A stretch of 64,000 nt of DNA from JANNYA01 sp031422315 (GCA_031422315.1 JANOQN010000053.1:167221-231220); one strand, 5' to 3'; counted from the stretch's first letter, positions 42,002-50,718 are shown. Program-made: numbers and translations. The notes: generated by a model from the sequence alone, not told the origin.

Positions 42002-42891
42002 TGGCGGAGCTGTTTGCGCTGTTTGCCGCAGCGCCGATTGGATTTCATCTGAGTGCGGCGGCGGTATTAGGCTTGCTGGTAGGCAGCTTTTTAAATGTGG
42101 TGATTTTGCGATTTCCGCCGCGCATGGAATTTGCCTGGCGCCGCGAAGCCGCCAGCATTTTAGAAGCCGACCTGAAGCCCGAATTTGAGTTAGGTAGCGA
42201 GCCCCCGTCTTTAGTGTGGGAGCCTTCACACTGCCCTAAATGCAGTTTTAAGTTGCAACCTTGGCATAATATCCCGGTGCTGAGCTATATGTTTTTGCGG
42301 GGCCGATGCAGCTGCTGTAAAACACCGATCTCGCCGATGTATCCGATGGTCGAAGCGTTTACCGCCGTGCTATCGGTGTTGGTCATTTGGCATTTTGGGC
42401 CGACGCTACAGGGCTTTTTCGCGCTGATTTTGACTTGGACGCTGATTGCTGCGTCAGGCATTGATGCCAGAACCCAGTTCCTTCCCGATGAGTTTACCCT
42501 CGGGCTGCTGTGGCTTGGGCTGATTGCTTCATTGGTCCCAATTTTCGTGGGCCCCAAAGATGCCATTTTGGGCGCAGTTTTTGGCTATTTAAGTTTGTGG
42601 AGCGTCTATCAGCTTTATAAACTTGTGCGCGGCGTTGAAGGCATGGGCTTTGGTGATTTCAAGCTCTTAGCTGCACTCGGTGCTTGGACAGGTTGGCAAA
42701 AACTCCTGTTGATTGTGCTGTTATCTGCGCTGGTCGGCACGATATTTGCACTCACCCGCATGCTGGTTGGCAAGCACAAGCAAGAGCAACCCATGCCGTT
42801 TGGGCCGTTTTTAGCTGCGGCTGGCTGGGTAGCGCTGCTTTATGGTGAGCCGCTTATTCGCTGGTATTTGCAGTTTAGCGGCGCGGAATAA
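42001..42891 (+). CDS. pilD: Prepilin leader peptidase / N-methyltransferase PilD
   Basis: 296 aa from the ATG at 42001, overlapping the upstream stop (TGATG). Features are GSFLNVVILRFP in the first helix, the zinc-binding pair of CxxC motifs (CPKC and CSCC), the catalytic Asp in GIDARTQFLPD and the second Asp in GMGFGDFKLLAALGAWTGW. It is an inner-membrane aspartyl protease that cleaves and N-methylates type IV prepilins and type II secretion pseudopilins. The next gene, coaE, is a usual partner; pilB and pilC, which often precede, are not in this window. Confidence 0.95.
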   Translation: MAELFALFAAAPIGFHLSAAAVLGLLVGSFLNVVILRFPPRMEFAWRREAASILEADLKPEFELGSEPPSLVWEPSHCPKCSFKLQPWHNIPVLSYMFLRGRCSCCKTPISPMYPMVEAFTAVLSVLVIWHFGPTLQGFFALILTWTLIAASGIDARTQFLPDEFTLGLLWLGLIASLVPIFVGPKDAILGAVFGYLSLWSVYQLYKLVRGVEGMGFGDFKLLAALGAWTGWQKLLLIVLLSALVGTIFALTRMLVGKHKQEQPMPFGPFLAAAGWVALLYGEPLIRWYLQFSGAE

Positions 42892-42920
42892 CCGCATTTG
42901 AGTCGCAAGGAATGCGGAAA

Positions 42921-43526
42921 ATGAGCGTTTTCGGCTTAACCGGTGGTATTGCGAGCGGTAAAACGTTTGTCGCGGATCAGCTGGCTTTGCGCGGCGCGAT
43001 CATTGTCGACACCGATCTACTTGCACGTGAAGTAGTTGCCACGGGTAGCGAAGGATTGCAGATGCTTATCGAGGCAATTGGCTCAGCGTTTTTGCAAGCT
43101 GATGGCGCACTAGACCGGCGCAAACTGCGGCTCGCCGTATTCGAGCAGCCCGCACTTCGCCAAACGCTAGAAGCGATTACCCACCCTCGAATTTTGGCGC
43201 TCGCGAAAGCGCGCGCGATGGCGGAGACTTCTCAAAGCGTTGTACTGATGGTCATTCCGCTACTAAAAGACAAGCAGCGTTACGATTTTATTCGCGATGT
43301 CATCGTGGTGGATTGCGCAGAGGCAACCCAAATCAAAAGATTGACTAAGCGCGATCAGATTGATACTGATTTAGCGAAAAGTATGTTGGCAGCGCAAATT
43401 AGTCGTGAAGACCGGCTTAAATTTGCCGATCATGTGGTTATCAACGATGATTTTAGCGGCCAAGATCGGCGCTTAGATTTGACTTTCGCACTAGACGCGC
43501 TGCACCGAATATTGGCGCAACGCTAG
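42921..43526 (+). CDS. coaE: Dephospho-CoA kinase CoaE
   Basis: 201 aa. AAGGA at 42907-42911 gives about 9 bases spacing to the ATG at 42921; an in-frame ATG at 42912 abuts that site and is less likely. P-loop GLTGGIASGKT at the N-terminus, DTDLLAREVV, then ITHPRI and VVMLVIPLL-like segments, with the lid RLTKRDQ. It phosphorylates the ribose 3'-OH of dephospho-CoA, the last step of CoA synthesis. Follows pilD by 29 bases, the common pilD-coaE order. Confidence 0.95.
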   Translation: MSVFGLTGGIASGKTFVADQLALRGAIIVDTDLLAREVVATGSEGLQMLIEAIGSAFLQADGALDRRKLRLAVFEQPALRQTLEAITHPRILALAKARAMAETSQSVVLMVIPLLKDKQRYDFIRDVIVVDCAEATQIKRLTKRDQIDTDLAKSMLAAQISREDRLKFADHVVINDDFSGQDRRLDLTFALDALHRILAQR

Positions 43527-43579
43527 GATCCCTTCAGGATCAAACTGATGGAAAAAACACATCAGCTCCGATCACACCG

Positions 43580-44425
43580 CTACAGGCCGTAGCCGTAAAA
43601 GTTCTTCAGCACTTTGCCGGAGCCTTGATATTCCAGCGCGCTCGCTTTGACGAACTGCGAAATTCGAAGCTCATTGAGCGCGGCAAAGGCGTCCTGATCT
43701 TCATGCATTTTCAGCAGCGCTTCGGTGATTTTCGCTTTTACTTCTGGCGCTACTTTGCTAGACGCTGAAATCGCCGGGCCAGCAAACTCGCGTGATCGTA
43801 CTATCTCGTACAAATTTGGATACGCCGCAGCGACGCTCGCTGGAACCATGGTCGCGCGGCTTTCTTCGGCAAAAACGGCATCTACCGCGTCAAGCCAGGA
43901 TGCGGCATTGGTACGAATATCGGGCTGCTGCATAGGATTCGGAAAATATTCTAACAACAGGGCGTAACCCAAACTCGGCGCGGCCATGGTGGTGATGCGC
44001 TCAGCAAGCAGCGCATTGGTATTACCAGCGCCAACATCGTTGCCGCTCGCTAGCACGTACGTGCCTGCTTCTAAAGTCCGCACTAGTGGCTCAAATTTCA
44101 TCCGTTCAATGCGGTAGTCGGTGAAATGCGCTTCATCAAAGGTCAAATCCCAGCCCTTCTTTTCACGCATTTCTTGCCAATAAGAATTGTAATTTCGAAA
44201 TGTGAGCAGCTTAAACTTGTAACCGGTCGACTTTTCCAGGTAGCTCAAAAATGGCTGATAAACTTCCTTCATTTGCTCAGGCCCGTAACTAGGCTCAATG
44301 GCAAACTCCAACGTTATGGGCGCTTGTGCAAATGCAGAATTTGCAACGGATAGAAAAATAATCGCAGCGAACGATTGCGCCAAGCGAATCCGGATTAGGT
44401 TTAATTGCTGTAGGCACGATTTCAT
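43580..44425 (-). CDS. PhnD-like periplasmic substrate-binding protein
   Basis: 281 aa with a signal peptide (SFAAIIFLSVANSAFAQA). The mature start ITLEFAIEPSYGPEQMKEVYQPFLSYLEKSTGYKFKL... matches the PhnD/phosphite/SsuA-like group (type 2 periplasmic binding fold). Other features include DLTFDEAHFTDYR, where members of the group bind an oxyanion, and a C-terminal half with AFAALNEL. No ABC permease or ATPase gene adjoins it, so it may be an orphan binding protein or serve a sensory role. Convergent with coaE. Confidence 0.8.
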   Translation of the reverse strand: MKSCLQQLNLIRIRLAQSFAAIIFLSVANSAFAQAPITLEFAIEPSYGPEQMKEVYQPFLSYLEKSTGYKFKLLTFRNYNSYWQEMREKKGWDLTFDEAHFTDYRIERMKFEPLVRTLEAGTYVLASGNDVGAGNTNALLAERITTMAAPSLGYALLLEYFPNPMQQPDIRTNAASWLDAVDAVFAEESRATMVPASVAAAYPNLYEIVRSREFAGPAISASSKVAPEVKAKITEALLKMHEDQDAFAALNELRISQFVKASALEYQGSGKVLKNFYGYGL

Positions 44426-44581
44426 TTTTTAGCTCCACTTAAAACGGATAGTTCAACTGCGACCCGGTTTTCACCCTTGCGCATCGTGGTCATAATTAGA
44501 GTAAAAGTTCAAGCGCGCAATGAAGAATTTACGCGACTTGTAGCGTCGTTCAGGTTTACGAGCGCGCGCGATCCGGGCGAT

Positions 44582-45355
44582 TCAGGTTTGCAGGCGCAAT
44601 AGGATTCGTTGGCCGCTATGTTCGAATGCGATCAACTCGGGCGCAGGTTTTTTTACAACCGCCAACATGTTTAGGCCTTGATCGGCATCGAATGCGGTTT
44701 GTACCAATTCAAATCCTTCGCTAGCCGATGCATCCGCTAATTCGGCTGAACTGACGGCTAAATACCTTGCCAAGCTTCGTTTGACTTCGCCTTTGTAATG
44801 CACGCGCGCGATCACTTCTTGGCCTGGAAAGCAGCCTTTTTTTAATGACAATCCGCCGAGCCGTTCAACCCCGAGCATTTGCGGTAAAAATCGCTCATTC
44901 CCGCCTAAAGTCGGCCAAAGCTGGATAATGTCGGCTAATAGCCATGAGTTTGTTGCATCCTTTAGCGTAGTTGCAGCTTCGGCTAAACCGAAGCTTCGTC
45001 GATCTGGCAGGGTAAATCGGCCTTGATTAGTAACCTGATTAGGCAGCAGCAAAATGTTGACTTTCGCGCGCAATTTATAAATCGCTAGCTGCGCGGCGAC
45101 CAACTCGGCATTGCAGGCAGGCACAAACCACAATAGTGATTCGCCTGCGTCAAATAGCCATCCTAGCGTCAGCGCTCGGCCATTGGGTTTGCACCACGTA
45201 CTGAACTGAGGAAGGCTCGCTGTGAGCTGCTGAATGTCGGAACTTAGCTGCGTTTGCAAAAATGCGCGCATATCGGCGCCGGTGAACTGCAACGCCCGCA
45301 AGTGCGGAAGCGTATCCGTTGGTAAGTTAGTGGAATCCGTTATAGCTTCGGTCAT
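44582..45355 (-). CDS. ygfZ: Folate-binding Fe-S cluster repair protein YgfZ
   Basis: 257 aa of the GcvT-like folate-binding fold. The YgfZ signature KGCFPGQEVIARVHYKG (about residues 173-189) is present with its conserved Cys. YgfZ uses tetrahydrofolate to help mature or repair some iron-sulfur enzymes, succinate dehydrogenase among possible beneficiaries. It is divergent from the SDH assembly gene sdhAF4, with 96 bases between. In E. coli ygfZ is instead adjacent to sdhE, another SDH assembly gene. Confidence 0.92.
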   Translation of the reverse strand: MTEAITDSTNLPTDTLPHLRALQFTGADMRAFLQTQLSSDIQQLTASLPQFSTWCKPNGRALTLGWLFDAGESLLWFVPACNAELVAAQLAIYKLRAKVNILLLPNQVTNQGRFTLPDRRSFGLAEAATTLKDATNSWLLADIIQLWPTLGGNERFLPQMLGVERLGGLSLKKGCFPGQEVIARVHYKGEVKRSLARYLAVSSAELADASASEGFELVQTAFDADQGLNMLAVVKKPAPELIAFEHSGQRILLRLQT

Positions 45356-45451
45356 GCGTTATCAGCTCGTCTAAAGTAGAAAGTTCAAATACCTGCCCGA
45401 AAATTGCGAACGCAACTTGCGGGCTTAGGCGCATCATATTACTCTCGGCGC

Positions 45452-45670
45452 ATGTCAATCACGCCCGCCCCTAATAGTGCCTCTGTACCCAATTTGGTGC
45501 CGATTGACCACAACTTAGATCAGCCCAATCTTGATGCGAATCAACCGCATTTAGAGACCGAGCTTATTTCGACTTTGCCTGAGCCTCCGATTGAAATTGG
45601 CGGCAGACCCGGCCCTGACCCAACACGCTATGGCGACTGGGAAAAAAATGGCCGTTGCATCGATTTTTAG
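45452..45670 (+). CDS. sdhAF4: Succinate dehydrogenase assembly factor 4 (DUF1674)
   Basis: 72 aa from the ATG at 45452; the open frame begins at 45404. The C-terminal block GGRPGPDPTRYGDWE followed by KNGRCIDF is the DUF1674/SDHAF4 signature. SDHAF4 binds the flavinylated SdhA subunit and aids its assembly with SdhB, limiting oxidative damage. It stands directly before sdhC. The N-terminal 45 residues are polar and unconserved. No obvious Shine-Dalgarno. Confidence 0.88.
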   Translation: MSITPAPNSASVPNLVPIDHNLDQPNLDANQPHLETELISTLPEPPIEIGGRPGPDPTRYGDWEKNGRCIDF

Positions 45671-45738
45671 CAAACTAATTGTTTAAGCAAACCAATTGAT
45701 TGAAGGAAACCAGTGAAAATTCTTATGAGTATCTCGCT

Positions 45739-46128
45739 ATGAGTCATCCAAACCGACCGCTTTCGCCGCATCTACAAATTTACTCACCGCAGCTTACGAG
45801 CATGATGTCGATTGCACATCGGGCCTCCGGGGTCGCACTGTGTGCAGGTGGCTTGCTGATCATGTTTGGCCTGCTCGCGCTTGCCGATGGCATGGATAGC
45901 TGGAACGCATTTCGCGGGCACTGTTCCCAGTGGTACGGCATGGGCATCATCATTGCCTTCACGCTTACGTTGGTTTACCACTGGCTCAACGGTATTCGGC
46001 ATTTAGGCTGGGATTCGGGCTACGGCTTGGATATCAAGCAAACGTATTTCACTGGCAAGTTGGTCATGGCGCTGTTTGTAGTGCTTTCTGCGCTGATTAT
46101 TTGGCTCGGCCTGAGGAGCGCATCATGA
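45739..46128 (+). CDS. sdhC: Succinate dehydrogenase cytochrome b556 subunit
   Basis: 129 aa from the ATG at 45739 (MSHPNRPLSPHLQIYSPQLT). An earlier TTG at 45700 would add 13 residues and overlap AAGGA, so it is disfavoured. RPLSPHLQIY and SIAHRASGV are the SdhC signatures; the His in YHWLNGIRHLGWD is the predicted haem b ligand region. Three membrane helices. It anchors complex II and binds ubiquinone with SdhD. Overlaps sdhD (ATGA). Confidence 0.95.
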   Translation: MSHPNRPLSPHLQIYSPQLTSMMSIAHRASGVALCAGGLLIMFGLLALADGMDSWNAFRGHCSQWYGMGIIIAFTLTLVYHWLNGIRHLGWDSGYGLDIKQTYFTGKLVMALFVVLSALIIWLGLRSAS

Positions 46129-46502
46129 GCTTACGCAGCCCACTCGGGCGAGTTCGCGGTTTGGGTTCGGCAAAAGAAGGCGTTGGGCACTGGTGGGCGC
46201 AGCGCGTGACCGCGATTGCGCTGGCGCCGCTGTCAATCTTTTTCGTTGGTTTAGTGATCTATCTGATGAATGAGGACTACACCACGGTGCGCGCCACACT
46301 TGCGAACCCGCTCGTTGCCATTTTGTTGATGAGCTTTGTGGTTTCCTTGTTTTATCACGGGCAGCTTGGCTTACAGGTCATTATTGAAGACTACGTGCAC
46401 GCACGCAGCGCTGAAATTACCCTACTCTTGCTGGTCAAATTTTCGGCTTTTCTAGGCGGCCTAGCTAGTGTGCTTGCGCTCGCACGAATTGCATTGACTT
46501 AG
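46125..46502 (+). CDS. sdhD: Succinate dehydrogenase membrane anchor subunit
   Basis: 125 aa, three membrane helices. MSLRSPLGRVRGLGSAKEGVGHWWAQR is the typical start of this SdhD group; FYHGQLGLQVIIEDYVH holds the second haem-ligand His and the quinone-site Asp/Tyr. The start overlaps the sdhC stop. A longer open frame beginning at 45930 lies over sdhC and is not the gene. Confidence 0.95.
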   Translation: MSLRSPLGRVRGLGSAKEGVGHWWAQRVTAIALAPLSIFFVGLVIYLMNEDYTTVRATLANPLVAILLMSFVVSLFYHGQLGLQVIIEDYVHARSAEITLLLLVKFSAFLGGLASVLALARIALT

Positions 46503-46575
46503 CTTAGAAACGGCAGTTGACCGCTTACAATTTTGGACAAATTTATGGATTCATGGAAGTTTTTAAGGCTCGAAT

Positions 46576-48366
46576 ATGTCTGCATATAAATTACAGCACC
46601 ACAAATTTGACGTCATCGTGATTGGCGCAGGCGGCGCGGGCTTGCGTGCGACCATGGGTTTGGCGGCAAAGGGCTTGCAAACGGCCTGCATATCCAAAGT
46701 TTTTCCGACTCGCAGCCACACCGTGGCCGCGCAGGGCGGCATGAGCGCGGCCTTAGCAAACATGGGCGCGGACGATTGGCGCTGGCACATGTTTGACACT
46801 GTAAAAGGCTCGGATTGGCTAGGCGATCAAGACGCGATTGAATACATGTGTCGCGAGGCTATTCCTGCGGTGATTGAGCTGGAGCATTACGGTGTACCGT
46901 TTTCGCGCACCGAAGACGGTAAAATTTATCAGCGCCCGTTCGGCGGCATGACCACGCAGTACGGCGAAGGCCCGCCCGCACAGCGCACCTGTGCTGCGGC
47001 AGATCGCACTGGTCATGCGATCTTGCACACGCTGTATCAGCAAGCGCTGCGTTTTGATGCGCGCTTTTTTATCGAATATTTCGCGCTTGATTTGATTATG
47101 GATAACGGCGTTTGCCGCGGCGTAGTTGCCTGGGATTTAGCTGAAGGCACAATGCACGTTTTCCGCGCGCACTCGGTGGTGTTAGCGACTGGCGGCTACG
47201 GCAAAGCGTATTTCTCTGCGACTTCCGCGCATACCTGCACCGGCGATGGTAACGGCATGGTTTTGCGCGCGGGTTTACCGCTACAGGATATGGAGTTCGT
47301 GCAGTTCCATCCGACTGGTATTTATGGCGCAGGCGTTTTGATCACCGAAGGCGTGCGCGGTGAAGGTGGCATCTTGAAAAATGCCAACGGCGAACGCTTT
47401 ATGGAGCGCTATGCGCCGAGCGTGAAAGATTTAGCGCCGCGCGATATGGTCAGCCGCTGTATGACGATGGAAATTCGCGAAGGCCGCGGCGTAGGCGCTG
47501 GCAAAGATCATATTCATCTGCACTTGCAGCATTTAGGCCCTGATGTTATCCACGAACGCCTGCCAGGCATTTCAGAATCCGCGAAGATTTTCGCCGGTAT
47601 TGACGTCACCAAAGACCCGATCCCGGTATTGCCGACTGTGCATTACAACATGGGCGGTATTCCGACTAACTATCACGGCGAAGTGGTACACAAAGTTGGA
47701 GATAACCCGGATACCGTCGTGCCCGGCTTATTCGCCATAGGCGAAGCCGCTTGCGTATCGGTACACGGTGCGAATCGGCTCGGTTCGAACAGCCTGCTCG
47801 ATTTGATTGTGTTCGGCCGCGCGGTAGCGAATCGCTGCAATGAAACTATGAAGCCCAATCAGCCCCACAAAGAATTGCCCGCTAGCGCGTTTGATCCGGC
47901 ACTCAACAATTTTGACAAGCTGCGTAGCGCGAACGGCAGCACGTTAACCGCAGAGCTGCGTTTGAACATGCAGAAAACTATGCAGGCCGACGCCGCCGTT
48001 TTCCGAACCAGCAAAACGCTGGCCGAAGGCTGCGTCAAGATGGACAAAATTTATCGCGGCTTTGAAGACGTAAAAGTAGCGGACAGATCGCTGATCTGGA
48101 ATTCGGATTTGGTCGAAACGCTAGAAATGCAAAACCTGCTCGGCAACGCGCAAGCCACAATTGTGTCGGCGGAAAACCGCAAAGAATCACGCGGCGCGCA
48201 CGCACACGAAGATTTCCAAACCCGCAACGACGTGGAATGGATGAAGCACACACTCAGCGCCGTTGATGTAGCAACCGGCAAAGTGTCGATTGACTATCGG
48301 CCCGTCCATATGAATACGCTGAGCGCCGACGTGGCCTCGATTCCACCCAAAGAACGCAAGTATTAA
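46576..48366 (+). CDS. sdhA: Succinate dehydrogenase flavoprotein subunit
   Basis: 596 aa. FAD-binding GAGGAGLRA near residue 18; His48 in TRSHTVAAQGG is the expected covalent FAD site. Also visible are QRPFGG, QFHPTGIYGAGVLITEG.RGEGG and the catalytic Arg region YAPSVKDLAPRDMVSR. It oxidises succinate to fumarate. Preceded by AAGG at a reasonable distance and 73 bases after sdhD; sdhB follows after 17 bases, so sdhCDAB is one operon. Confidence 0.97.
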   Translation: MSAYKLQHHKFDVIVIGAGGAGLRATMGLAAKGLQTACISKVFPTRSHTVAAQGGMSAALANMGADDWRWHMFDTVKGSDWLGDQDAIEYMCREAIPAVIELEHYGVPFSRTEDGKIYQRPFGGMTTQYGEGPPAQRTCAAADRTGHAILHTLYQQALRFDARFFIEYFALDLIMDNGVCRGVVAWDLAEGTMHVFRAHSVVLATGGYGKAYFSATSAHTCTGDGNGMVLRAGLPLQDMEFVQFHPTGIYGAGVLITEGVRGEGGILKNANGERFMERYAPSVKDLAPRDMVSRCMTMEIREGRGVGAGKDHIHLHLQHLGPDVIHERLPGISESAKIFAGIDVTKDPIPVLPTVHYNMGGIPTNYHGEVVHKVGDNPDTVVPGLFAIGEAACVSVHGANRLGSNSLLDLIVFGRAVANRCNETMKPNQPHKELPASAFDPALNNFDKLRSANGSTLTAELRLNMQKTMQADAAVFRTSKTLAEGCVKMDKIYRGFEDVKVADRSLIWNSDLVETLEMQNLLGNAQATIVSAENRKESRGAHAHEDFQTRNDVEWMKHTLSAVDVATGKVSIDYRPVHMNTLSADVASIPPKERKY

Positions 48367-48383
48367 CCGGCCGAGGATTTAGC

Positions 48384-49169
48384 ATGGCGCAATTTACACT
48401 CCCAAAAAATTCGAAGATCACTGCTGGCAAGCAGTTCACTGCCGCTGCGGGTGCTAAACGTCTGCAGAAATTCAAAATCTATCGCTGGAATCCAGACGAT
48501 GGGCAAAACCCACGCACCGACACCTATGAAGTCGATATGGACAGCTGTGGGCCGATGGTGTTGGACGCGCTGATTAAGATCAAATCCGAGATTGATTCCA
48601 CGCTGACGTTTAGGCGCTCGTGCCGCGAAGGGATTTGCGGGTCCTGCGCGATGAATATCGACGGCACCAACACCTTGGCCTGCACCAAAGCCTGCGGCGA
48701 TGTGAAAGGCGAAGTGAAAATCTATCCACTGCCACACATGCCAGTCATTAAAGATTTGGTGCCAGATTTGACGCATTTTTACGCGCAGTACGCGTCCATC
48801 AAGCCGTGGATTCAATCGCAAACGCCCGCGCCCACGGATCGTGAGCGCTTACAAACCAAAGAAGATCGCGCCAAGATTGATGGCCTGTACGAATGCATTC
48901 TGTGCGCCTGCTGCAGCACGTCGTGTCCGAGCTACTGGTGGAATGGTGATCGCTATTTGGGTCCGGCAATTTTGCTACAAGCTTACCGCTGGATTATCGA
49001 TTCACGCGATGAAGCAACTGGAGATCGGCTCGACAATTTAGAAGATCCGTTCCGCTTGTTCCGCTGCCACACGATCATGAATTGCGCAAAAACCTGCCCT
49101 AAAGGCTTGAACCCAGCAAAAGCGATTGCGGAAATCAAGAAACTGATGGTGCAGCGCCGCGCGGTTTAA
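48384..49169 (+). CDS. sdhB: Succinate dehydrogenase iron-sulfur subunit
   Basis: 261 aa. The [2Fe-2S] ligands are in CREGICGSCAMNIDGTNTLAC, and the [4Fe-4S] and [3Fe-4S] ligands in CILCACCSTSCPSYWW and CHTIMNCAKTCPKG. It carries electrons from FAD to ubiquinone. The N-terminal 30 residues (LPKNSKITAGKQFTAAAGA) are slightly longer than in E. coli. Last gene of the sdh operon; a long inverted repeat follows at 49177-49213. Confidence 0.96.
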   Translation: MAQFTLPKNSKITAGKQFTAAAGAKRLQKFKIYRWNPDDGQNPRTDTYEVDMDSCGPMVLDALIKIKSEIDSTLTFRRSCREGICGSCAMNIDGTNTLACTKACGDVKGEVKIYPLPHMPVIKDLVPDLTHFYAQYASIKPWIQSQTPAPTDRERLQTKEDRAKIDGLYECILCACCSTSCPSYWWNGDRYLGPAILLQAYRWIIDSRDEATGDRLDNLEDPFRLFRCHTIMNCAKTCPKGLNPAKAIAEIKKLMVQRRAV

Positions 49170-49176
49170 CATCAGT

Positions 49177-49213
49177 CAGGCTTGGGTCAATCCTAACGAC
49201 TTGACCGAGCCTG
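49177..49213 (+). terminator. Inverted repeat after sdhB
   Basis: CAGGCTTGGGTCAA and TTGACCGAGCCTG pair over 13 bp with one bulged base and a 10-base loop. No T-run follows, so Rho-independent action is doubtful. Its right arm also contains the predicted -35 (TTGACC) of the yefM-yoeB promoter. Confidence 0.4.
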
Positions 49214-49240
49214 AAGTAGTTGTACAATAAACCGTACAAT
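49201..49240 (+). promoter_or_regulatory. yefM-yoeB promoter and autoregulatory operator
   Basis: A good sigma-70 promoter: TTGACC at 49201-49206, a 16-base spacer and TACAAT at 49223-49228. It overlaps two TGTACA-type boxes, TTGTACAA at 49220-49227 and CGTACAAT at 49233-49240. E. coli YefM-YoeB binds TGTACA-core palindromes in its own promoter, so this is a conserved operator layout. Binding should block the -10. Confidence 0.75.
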
Positions 49241-49256
49241 TATTGAGGTGTTTTTT

Positions 49257-49508
49257 ATGGATGCGATTACTTACTCAACTGCTAGGGCAAACCTAGCTGA
49301 TACCATGGATAGAGTTTGCGATGATCACGAAGCGATCATTATCACCAGAAACGGGCAGCAAGCAGTAGTGATGATATCGCTTGAAGATTTTAATGCGATG
49401 GAAGAGACCTCCTATCTGCTGCGCGGCCCGAAAAATGCGCGCCGCTTACTTGAATCAATCGCAAGCCTAGAAAATGGAAAAGGCAAAGAACGAGAATTGG
49501 GCAAATGA
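49257..49508 (+). CDS. yefM: Antitoxin YefM
   Basis: 83 aa from the ATG at 49257, with GAGG about 9 bases upstream; an earlier frame start at 49248 lacks support. MDAITYSTARANLADTMDRV, then RNGQQAVVMISLEDFNAMEET is the Phd/YefM DNA-binding fold, and the C-terminal LRGPKNARRLLESI region wraps the toxin. It neutralises YoeB and autorepresses via the TGTACA operator. Stop overlaps the yoeB start. Confidence 0.94.
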   Translation: MDAITYSTARANLADTMDRVCDDHEAIIITRNGQQAVVMISLEDFNAMEETSYLLRGPKNARRLLESIASLENGKGKERELGK

Positions 49509-49759
49509 AGCTGTTGTTTTCAGAGCAGGCCTGGGAAGACTATCTTTATTGGCAGAAAATCGATAAAAAACTGTTGGAACGTATCAATACGCTCATAAAA
49601 GATATCTGCCGATCACCATTTGAAGGCATTGGTAAGCCAGAGCCCTTGAAAAACGCGCTTTCGGGTTATTGGTCGCGCCGAATCAACGATGAACACCGCA
49701 TCGTCTATAAACCTACCGAAGGTGCTTTGCTCATCGCACAGCTTCGTTTTCACTACTAG
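49505..49759 (+). CDS. yoeB: mRNA interferase toxin YoeB
   Basis: 84 aa, exactly the family length. The catalytic residues are all in place: Glu46 in GIGKPEPLK, Arg65 in NDEHRIVY, and the C-terminal His83-Tyr84 (RFHY). It cuts mRNA in the ribosomal A site when released from YefM. The toxin therefore looks intact. Expressed with yefM through an ATGA overlap; a weak hairpin (CTTTTGG...CCAAAAG) at 49771-49789 follows. Confidence 0.95.
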   Translation: MKLLFSEQAWEDYLYWQKIDKKLLERINTLIKDICRSPFEGIGKPEPLKNALSGYWSRRINDEHRIVYKPTEGALLIAQLRFHY

Positions 49760-49857
49760 CGCTTTTAGGACTTTTGGCATGCCCAAAAGCAGGGTTTGCA
49801 GGGCGCAGCTTTCGGCTACACTTGCCGCTCTTTTTCCGAAAACAGGCACCGCTTAAT

Positions 49858-50718
49858 ATGCATAATCTTGACAAAGACTGGGTGGTAGAAGCACACGACT
49901 TCGCCAACTCAGCGATAGGCTTTAAAGTCAAAAAACTGCTGCACTCGGAAAAAACGCCGTTTCAAACCATCGATATCTATGAGACCACCGATTGGGGCAA
50001 TCTGATGGTGCTGGATGGCTGCATGATGGTCACCACACGCGATAATTTCCTTTACCACGAAATGATGAGCCATCCGGCGATGTTTACCCATCCGCGTGCC
50101 AAGCGCGTCATTATCATCGGCGGCGGCGACTGCGGCACGTTGCGCGAAGTGCTCAAGCACGAAGAAGTTGAATCGGTGGTGCAATGTGAGATTGATGAGC
50201 GCGTGACTCGCTTGTCTGAGCGCTATTTTCCAGAACTGTGCGTTGCGAATAACGATCCGCGCGCCACTTTGATGTTCGATGACGGCATCAAATTTATTGC
50301 CGATCAAGATCCAGAAAGCGTGGATTTGATTATTGTCGATTCAACCGACCCGATTGGCATTGCTGAGGGTTTGTTTAATCAGGCTTTTTATCAATCTGCA
50401 CTGCGCTGCTTGCGTTCTGGCGGCATTCTGATCCAGCAAAGCGAATCGCCGCTGATCCACGTTGAGCTGCTGCGGAAAATTCGCACGCAAATGAAGGGTT
50501 CGGGATTTGGACATTTGCGTACCATTTGCTTCCCGCAGCCTTGCTATCCAAGCGGCTGGTGGAGCGGCACGATGGCGCGTAAAAACATTGATCTCAATAG
50601 TTTCAGAGAGCGCGGCGCGGCAACCAAGAAATTTGAAACCAAATACTACAACGTCGACACGCACCGCGCTGGGCTTGCCATGCCGGAGTTTTTGAAAGCA
50701 GCGCTAGGCGAAAGCTAA
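49858..50718 (+). CDS. speE: Spermidine synthase
   Basis: 286 aa from the ATG at 49858 (MHNLDKDWVVEAH); the frame extends to 49774 through the YoeB downstream region without conservation. SAM-decarboxylated binding loop IIIGGGDCGTLREVLKH (about residues 82-98), acidic catalytic region IIVDSTDPIG, and the aromatic PQPCYPSGWW segment fit SpeE. It transfers aminopropyl from decarboxylated SAM to putrescine. No speD is nearby. Confidence 0.93.
   Translation: MHNLDKDWVVEAHDFANSAIGFKVKKLLHSEKTPFQTIDIYETTDWGNLMVLDGCMMVTTRDNFLYHEMMSHPAMFTHPRAKRVIIIGGGDCGTLREVLKHEEVESVVQCEIDERVTRLSERYFPELCVANNDPRATLMFDDGIKFIADQDPESVDLIIVDSTDPIGIAEGLFNQAFYQSALRCLRSGGILIQQSESPLIHVELLRKIRTQMKGSGFGHLRTICFPQPCYPSGWWSGTMARKNIDLNSFRERGAATKKFETKYYNVDTHRAGLAMPEFLKAALGES

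Noticed and set aside
43527..43579. Short inverted repeats between coaE and the PhnD-like gene (GATCC...GGATC, CTGATG...CATCAG)
   Set aside because: Stems of 5-6 bp with no T-run on either strand; too weak to call a terminator.
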